In this document: piece after piece, positions 59,898 to 64,000 of the stretch
Layout of the letters: each line of letters opens with the position of its first letter
Numbering within the stretch: position 1 is the stretch's first letter
Assembly: GCF_050897975.1 (NCBI RefSeq)
Contig: NZ_JBPAXY010000004.1
Span: 62,001 to 126,000 of the forward strand
DNA length: 64,000 nucleotides
DNA from: Pseudooceanicola sp050897975
GTDB taxonomy: Bacteria; Pseudomonadota; Alphaproteobacteria; Rhodobacterales; Rhodobacteraceae
Reading direction: 5' to 3'
Translations under genes and position numbers: made by a program
Notes under the pieces: generated by a model
Seen by the model: only the letters and a program-made list of their open reading frames with translations
The model's database searches: none
What the model was told of the DNA's origin: nothing

Positions 59898-61004
59898 TTA
59901 GCCCTGCTGGTCGTCCGCGGCGGCGGTGTCGCTGTCCCAGGGGTCGTCGCTGACCCCGCGATACAGCTTGCTCTGCCGGTACTGGCCGACGATGAAGCGG
60001 GCGATCACGCCGATGGCGGCGGCCAGGGGCACGGCGGCCAGCATCCCGACGAAGCCGAACAGGGAGCCGAAGACCGACAGGGCGAAGATCAGCCAGACCG
60101 GGTGCAGCCCGACCGAAGAGCCGACCAGTTTCGGGGTCAGCACATTGCCCTCGATCACCTGGCCCAGCACGAAGATGCCGGTGACCAGCCCGATGGACAG
60201 CCAGTCGCCCCAGAACTGGAACAGCGCCAGCCCGATGGCCAGCACGCCGCCGGTCAGCGCGCCCACGTAGGGGATGAAGGTCAGGATCCCCGCCACGGCG
60301 CCGATCACCAGGCCGAAATTCAGCCCCGCCAGCATCAGCGCCCCGGCGTAATAGGTGCCCAGGATCAGGCAGACCGAGCCCATGCCACGAATGAACCCGG
60401 CCATCGAGCGGTCGATGTCACGGGCCAGGGCGCGGATCGTGGGCGCATGGTCGCGGGGCAGCAGGCTGTCGACCTCGGCCACCATGTTGTCCCAGTCGTA
60501 AAGCAGGTAGAAGGCCACCACCGGCACGATCACGAAAAGCGTCACGATCGAGATCAGCGAACCCACCGAGCTGAGCGCGGTGTTCAGCAGCTCGCCGCCC
60601 TTCGACTGGATCGTCTCGCCCACGGCCGACAGCGACTGGCGCAGCACCGAGCCCTCTTCGGTCAGGTCGGGGAAGCGTTCGGTCAGGAAGGCCTGAAGGT
60701 TCTGGAACAGCTTCGGCGCCGTGTCGAACAGGTCCAGCGCCTGGTTGATCGCCATCGGCAGCACCAGCAGCGCGCCCAGGATGAAGATCAGCAGCGCGCC
60801 CAGGGTGATGATCGCGGTAGCCGCCGCGCGCGAGGCGCCCCAGCTTTCCAGCCGGTCGGCCACGGGATCCAGGAAATAGGCAATCGCCATGCCCAGCAGG
60901 AAGGGCATGATCACATCCCCCAGCCACCACAGGGCCAGCAGGAACACCGCCGCGGCGACGCCCCAGTACTTCATCTGTTTGCGCACGGGCAGGGCCAAGG
61001 TCAT
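59898..61004 (-). CDS. AI-2E family (PerM-like) transporter
   Basis: A 368-residue inner-membrane protein with about seven to eight helices. PFLLGMAIAYFLDPVADRLE near the N-terminus and FIPYVGALTGGVLAIGLALF and GNVLTPKLVGSSVGLHPVW later are family hallmarks. Its link to hdaA is a common alphaproteobacterial arrangement. It is the second AI-2E-type gene of the window. Confidence 0.92.
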   Translation of the reverse strand: MTLALPVRKQMKYWGVAAAVFLLALWWLGDVIMPFLLGMAIAYFLDPVADRLESWGASRAAATAIITLGALLIFILGALLVLPMAINQALDLFDTAPKLFQNLQAFLTERFPDLTEEGSVLRQSLSAVGETIQSKGGELLNTALSSVGSLISIVTLFVIVPVVAFYLLYDWDNMVAEVDSLLPRDHAPTIRALARDIDRSMAGFIRGMGSVCLILGTYYAGALMLAGLNFGLVIGAVAGILTFIPYVGALTGGVLAIGLALFQFWGDWLSIGLVTGIFVLGQVIEGNVLTPKLVGSSVGLHPVWLIFALSVFGSLFGFVGMLAAVPLAAAIGVIARFIVGQYRQSKLYRGVSDDPWDSDTAAADDQQG

Positions 61005-61134
61005 TCTCCGGCTGGGTCACGCCCATATCTCGCCCTGTGGGGGGCATTTTTCAAGCGCTGATCGGCGGGATAGGGCATTGCCCGGGCGGGCGGCATTCAA
61101 TACACCATGGCGCGACCCAACCAAAGAGGCCAAA

Positions 61135-62472
61135 ATGCGTCTGTCCCGCTATTTCCTGCCCGTCTTGAAAGAGACGCCCGCCGAGGCGCAGATCGCCAGC
61201 CACCGCCTGATGCTGCGGGCCGGCATGATCAAGCAGGCCAGCGCCGGCATCTATTCCTGGCTGCCCATGGGCTTCAAGGTGCTGCGCAAGCTGGAAAACA
61301 TCGTCCACGAAGAGCAGCAGCGCGCGGGCCATATCCCGATGCTGATGCCGACGCTGCAATCGGCGGAACTGTGGAAGGAATCGGGGCGCTATGACGCCTA
61401 CGGCCCCGAGATGCTGCGCATCCGCGATCGGCATGACCGCGACATGCTTTACGGTCCGACCAACGAGGAGATGATCACCGACATCTTCCGCAGCTACGTG
61501 AAGTCCTACAAGGATCTGCCGCTGACCCTCTACCACATCCAGTGGAAGTTCCGCGACGAGGTGCGCCCGCGCTTCGGCGTGATGCGGGGCCGCGAGTTCT
61601 TCATGAAGGACGGCTACAACTTCGACCTGACCAAGGAAGACGCGCTGCACGCCTACAACCGCCACCTGGTCAGCTATCTGCGCACCTACGAACGCATGGG
61701 CCTGCAAGCCATCCCGATGCGCGCCGACGGCGGGCCGATCGGCGGTGATTACACGCACGAGTTCCTGGTGCTGGCCGAAACCGGCGAATCGGAAGTCTTC
61801 TATGACAGCGAGATCACCGATCTGACCTTCGGCGACCGCCAGATCGACTATGACGATGTGGCAGAATGCGAGGCGGTGCTGGAAGAGTTCACCTCGCGCT
61901 ATGCCCGCACCGATGAGACCCACGACGAGGCGGTCTTCGCCGAGGTCCCCGAAGAGCGCCGCCGCACCGCGCGCGGCATCGAGGTTGGCCAGATCTTCTA
62001 TTTTGGCACCAAGTATTCCGAGGCCATGGGCGCCACGGTGCAGGGGCCGGACGGCAAGCCGGTCGAGGTCCACATGGGCAGCCACGGTATCGGCGTCTCG
62101 CGTCTGATCGGGGCCATCATCGAGGCCAACCACGACGACAAGGGCATCATCTGGCCCGAGGGCGTGACCCCCTTCCATGTGGGCATCGTCAACCTGAAGA
62201 CCGGCGACGCCGAGGCGGATGCGGCCTGCGAGGCGATCTACAAGGCCTTCGAGGCCAAGGGGCTGGAGCCGCTCTACGACGACCGCGACGAGCGCGCGGG
62301 CGGCAAGTTCGCCACCATGGACCTGATCGGCCTGCCCTGGCGGATCACCGTCGGCCCGCGCGGCCTGAAGAACGGCGTGGTCGAGCTGACCTGCCGCCGG
62401 ACGGGCGAGAGCGAAGAGCTGGCCCCCGAGGCGGCCATCGAGAAGGTCGCAGGGATCTACGCCAACCTCTGA
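61135..62472 (+). CDS. proS: Prolyl-tRNA synthetase, short bacterial type
   Basis: A 445-residue class II synthetase lacking the INS editing domain, as in alphaproteobacteria (E. coli 572). Motif 1 to 3 regions are visible (RHDRDMLYGPTNEEMITDI, WKFRDEVRPRFGVMRGREF, MGSHGIGVSRLIGA). The anticodon domain is at the C-terminus. AGAGG eight bases upstream supports the ATG at 61135. It is monocistronic. Confidence 0.97.
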   Translation: MRLSRYFLPVLKETPAEAQIASHRLMLRAGMIKQASAGIYSWLPMGFKVLRKLENIVHEEQQRAGHIPMLMPTLQSAELWKESGRYDAYGPEMLRIRDRHDRDMLYGPTNEEMITDIFRSYVKSYKDLPLTLYHIQWKFRDEVRPRFGVMRGREFFMKDGYNFDLTKEDALHAYNRHLVSYLRTYERMGLQAIPMRADGGPIGGDYTHEFLVLAETGESEVFYDSEITDLTFGDRQIDYDDVAECEAVLEEFTSRYARTDETHDEAVFAEVPEERRRTARGIEVGQIFYFGTKYSEAMGATVQGPDGKPVEVHMGSHGIGVSRLIGAIIEANHDDKGIIWPEGVTPFHVGIVNLKTGDAEADAACEAIYKAFEAKGLEPLYDDRDERAGGKFATMDLIGLPWRITVGPRGLKNGVVELTCRRTGESEELAPEAAIEKVAGIYANL

Positions 62473-62498
62473 TGGGTCCGAAATCTGCGGCCGGGGAT

Positions 62499-62530
62499 GC
62501 CTCCGGCGGGAGTATTTGGGGCCATCGAAT
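62499..62530. repeat. Dispersed extragenic element, GCCTCCGGCGGGAGTATTT type
   Basis: GCCTCCGGCGGGAGTATTTG continues GGGCCATCGAAT, matching 29 of the 33 bases of the inverted-repeat arms at 25432/25583 after one alignment gap. It lies 26 bases after proS. Confidence 0.8.
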
Positions 62531-62537
62531 GGAACAG

Positions 62538-62570
62538 GGGCGGTGCCGGGCTGGCGCCGCCCTTTCTCTT
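62538..62570 (+). terminator. Terminator after proS
   Basis: GGGCGGTGCC / GGCGCCGCCC is a 10-bp stem with one G-T pair and a five-base loop, followed by TTTCTCTTT. Confidence 0.75.
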
Positions 62571-62688
62571 TGGTGGGCGGGCCGATAGCGGCAGATCGGC
62601 CCGTTTCCCGCAGCCCCGCGCGCCCGCAAGGCGCCCTAAGCGCCGCGCCCAGCCCTGATCGGCCCGTGCCGGGCCGATGCCTCCGGCG

Positions 62689-62710
62689 GGGATATTTTTG
62701 GCAATGAGAA
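62689..62710. repeat. Dispersed extragenic element, diverged copy
   Basis: GCCTCCGGCGGGGATATTTT then TG repeats the first part of the element at 62499 with small changes. It sits inside the 449-bp gap 62473-62921, which holds no gene. Confidence 0.6.
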
Positions 62711-62840
62711 ACGCAAGGGGCAACCGTCCCTCGGCCGCGACGTAGATCAACAGGCGCGGCGCCGGGAGGGCGCGCCCGTTGGCGGACTTTCCAGCCGGGG
62801 TGCCCTAAAGGCTTCGCTGCGCCCCACCCCTCTCTATTTG

Positions 62841-62899
62841 TTGGCCAGAAATATCCCGGGGGGAATTGAGCCGAAGGCTCAAGGGGGGCAGAGCCCCCG
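62841..62899. repeat. Dispersed extragenic element, GGCCAGAAATATCCC type
   Basis: TTGGCCAGAAATATCCCGGG followed by GAGCC-GAA-GGCTC and GGGGGGCAGAGCCCCC hairpins ends shortly before the dehydrogenase stop. It resembles the element at 55221. Confidence 0.5.
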
Positions 62900-62921
62900 C
62901 TCCCGTCCCGACGGCCCGAGC

Positions 62922-63857
62922 TCAGTACCCCTGGCTGCGGTCCACCAAGAAGAGGAAGGGCGCGCCGGTCTCGCCGCGCGCCACGTTCTCGGCGATGATG
63001 CGAGAGGCGGTCAGGGGGCGGGTTTCCGAAGCGATATGCGGGCAGACCGTGACCTGCGGATGGGCCCAGAAGGGATGCGCGGCGGGCAGAGGTTCGGTGC
63101 GGAAGACATCCAGCGTGGCATGGCGCAGGTGGCCTGCGTCCAGCGCGGCCAGCAGGGCCTCGTCGACGATCAGCGGCCCGCGTCCGGGGTTCAGGATCAC
63201 CGCGCCCCGGGGCAGCTGGGCCAGGCGGGTGGCATCCATGAGATCGGTCGTTTCGGCGGTCAGCGGCAGCAGTAGCACCAGGATCTGCGCCGTGGACAGC
63301 GCCTGGGCCAGCCCCTCGGGGCCCGACAGGCAGGTCAGCCCCTCGATGTCCTTCGGGCTGCGCGACCAGCCGGTGACCGGAAAGCCCAGCTGGGCCAGCG
63401 CCTGGGCGCAGGCGGCGCCCAGCTCGCCCAGCCCCAGCACGGTGACGGGGCGTTCCTCGGCCAGCGGCGGGACCAGCTTGGCCGCGTCCCAGTCGCCGTC
63501 CTGATGGGCCAGGAAATGGTCGATATGCAGGTGATGGCGCAGCGCATGGCCCGTCACCCATTCCACCATGCCCCGGGTCAGCCCGTGATCCACCATGCGG
63601 CACAGAGGCCGGGTCAGGGTCTGGTTGCCGACGATGGCTTCGACCCCGGCCCAGAGGTTCAGAACCGCCTTGCAGCGGGTGTAGGGGGTGAAATCCTGCA
63701 CCGGCGAATTGGGCGCATAGACGATGTAATCGACCGCCTCGGGCGGGAAATCGGTGCGCAGGTCCACCGCCAGATCGCGGGCGGCGAAGGCCTCGGTCAG
63801 CGGCGCGCGGTATTCCGTCCAGCGTTGTTCGGTGGCGGCGAAGAGGACGTTGATCAT
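62922..63857 (-). CDS. D-2-hydroxyacid dehydrogenase, GhrA (glyoxylate/hydroxypyruvate reductase A) type
   Basis: A 311-residue NAD(P)-dependent D-2-hydroxyacid dehydrogenase. The nucleotide motif is GLGELG (142-147), and the catalytic region has NPGRGP and CPHIASETRP, where GhrA has the His. It reduces glyoxylate, hydroxypyruvate or related 2-oxoacids. The length and the NLWAGVEAI segment fit the GhrA subgroup. Substrate not proven. Confidence 0.88.
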   Translation of the reverse strand: MINVLFAATEQRWTEYRAPLTEAFAARDLAVDLRTDFPPEAVDYIVYAPNSPVQDFTPYTRCKAVLNLWAGVEAIVGNQTLTRPLCRMVDHGLTRGMVEWVTGHALRHHLHIDHFLAHQDGDWDAAKLVPPLAEERPVTVLGLGELGAACAQALAQLGFPVTGWSRSPKDIEGLTCLSGPEGLAQALSTAQILVLLLPLTAETTDLMDATRLAQLPRGAVILNPGRGPLIVDEALLAALDAGHLRHATLDVFRTEPLPAAHPFWAHPQVTVCPHIASETRPLTASRIIAENVARGETGAPFLFLVDRSQGY

Positions 63858-63954
63858 GGGCTTCCTTTCGGTGTCGCGCCAAAGCTAGCAGGGCGCGCTG
63901 CCGCTGCCAAACGGCCCGCGCCCCCGAAGAGGGACCGCAGGGACCGAAGCGGGC

Positions 63955-64000
63955 TCAGCCCTGCCGCTGGCGGATCAGCTGCGCCAGGGCGCGGTAGGGG
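63955..64000 (-). CDS. C-terminal end of a gene continuing past the window
   Basis: A minus-strand frame enters from the edge and ends YRALAQLIRQRQG before a TGA at 63955-63957. The codon pattern looks real, but too little is visible to identify it. It would be transcribed toward the dehydrogenase gene. Confidence 0.4.
   Translation of the reverse strand, partial: PYRALAQLIRQRQG

Noticed and set aside
61051..63882. A 943-codon minus-strand frame
   Set aside because: It crosses proS in antisense, the repeat-rich gap and the dehydrogenase in another phase, without any recognisable domain.

Overview
The window is high-GC alphaproteobacterial chromosome, most probably from a member of the Rhodobacteraceae (Rhodobacter/Roseobacter/Paracoccus group). 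The lineage call rests on gene content: a pobA-pcaDCHG-pcaB operon, a pccB/pccA/methylmalonyl-CoA mutase locus next to a PccR-type regulator, the iron regulator Irr, the DnaA-related inactivator HdaA, a short prolyl-tRNA synthetase, and a SAM/SAH riboswitch before metK, a riboswitch class known from Rhodobacterales. The genus cannot be fixed from the sequence alone. No tRNA, rRNA, CRISPR array, insertion sequence or prophage gene was seen.

Layout. 1-4.9 kb: a truncated AI-2E-type transporter gene, a soluble chemotaxis receptor and ettA. 5.0-7.0 kb: an AT-richer gene for a likely PD-(D/E)xK nuclease, followed by four tandem copies of a hairpin-rich unit of about 244 bp; this is the clearest accessory segment. 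7.0-11.6 kb: a DUF4168 exported protein, a cold-shock protein, a FUSC-like membrane protein, and an enolase-superfamily enzyme with a zinc alcohol dehydrogenase. 11.7-17.5 kb: a minus-strand operon converting 4-hydroxybenzoate through protocatechuate into 3-oxoadipate, with an extra alpha/beta hydrolase between pcaG and pcaB. 17.7-20.2 kb: threonine dehydratase, a hydrolase and a haloacid dehalogenase. 20.4-25.4 kb: an FKBP isomerase, two unknown genes, irr, and the divergent fabA-fabB-fabI cluster. 25.6-35 kb: mostly minus-strand housekeeping genes (trmB, metK, lnt, a CorC-like gene, ybeY, phoH, miaB) plus a lipoprotein/OmpA pair sharing one module. 35-39 kb: an unknown gene, argP/argO, a DMT exporter, and a YdcH-like gene behind an FNR-type box. 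39-52.6 kb: the propionyl-CoA locus, pccR, an efflux pump, pccB, five small genes, pccA, three unknown genes and methylmalonyl-CoA mutase. 52.7-64 kb: a flavin reductase, an acetyltransferase, a TerB/J-domain protein, ppx, ppk, hdaA, a second AI-2E transporter, proS, a hydroxyacid dehydrogenase and a gene end.

How the parts work together. The pob/pca operon delivers ring carbon to 3-oxoadipate. PccA and PccB carboxylate propionyl-CoA, and the mutase carries the product to succinyl-CoA; TTTGC-type repeats at the pccR and pccB promoters suggest joint control by PccR. FabA, FabB and FabI form the unsaturated fatty acid branch. Ppk and Ppx make and degrade polyphosphate. The possible novelties are the nuclease-like gene with its tandem repeats, the small-protein cluster inside the pcc locus, the duplicated WVDP-GC-HW module, the paired 33-bp inverted repeat after fabI, and a globin-like chemoreceptor that appears to lack the haem-binding histidine.
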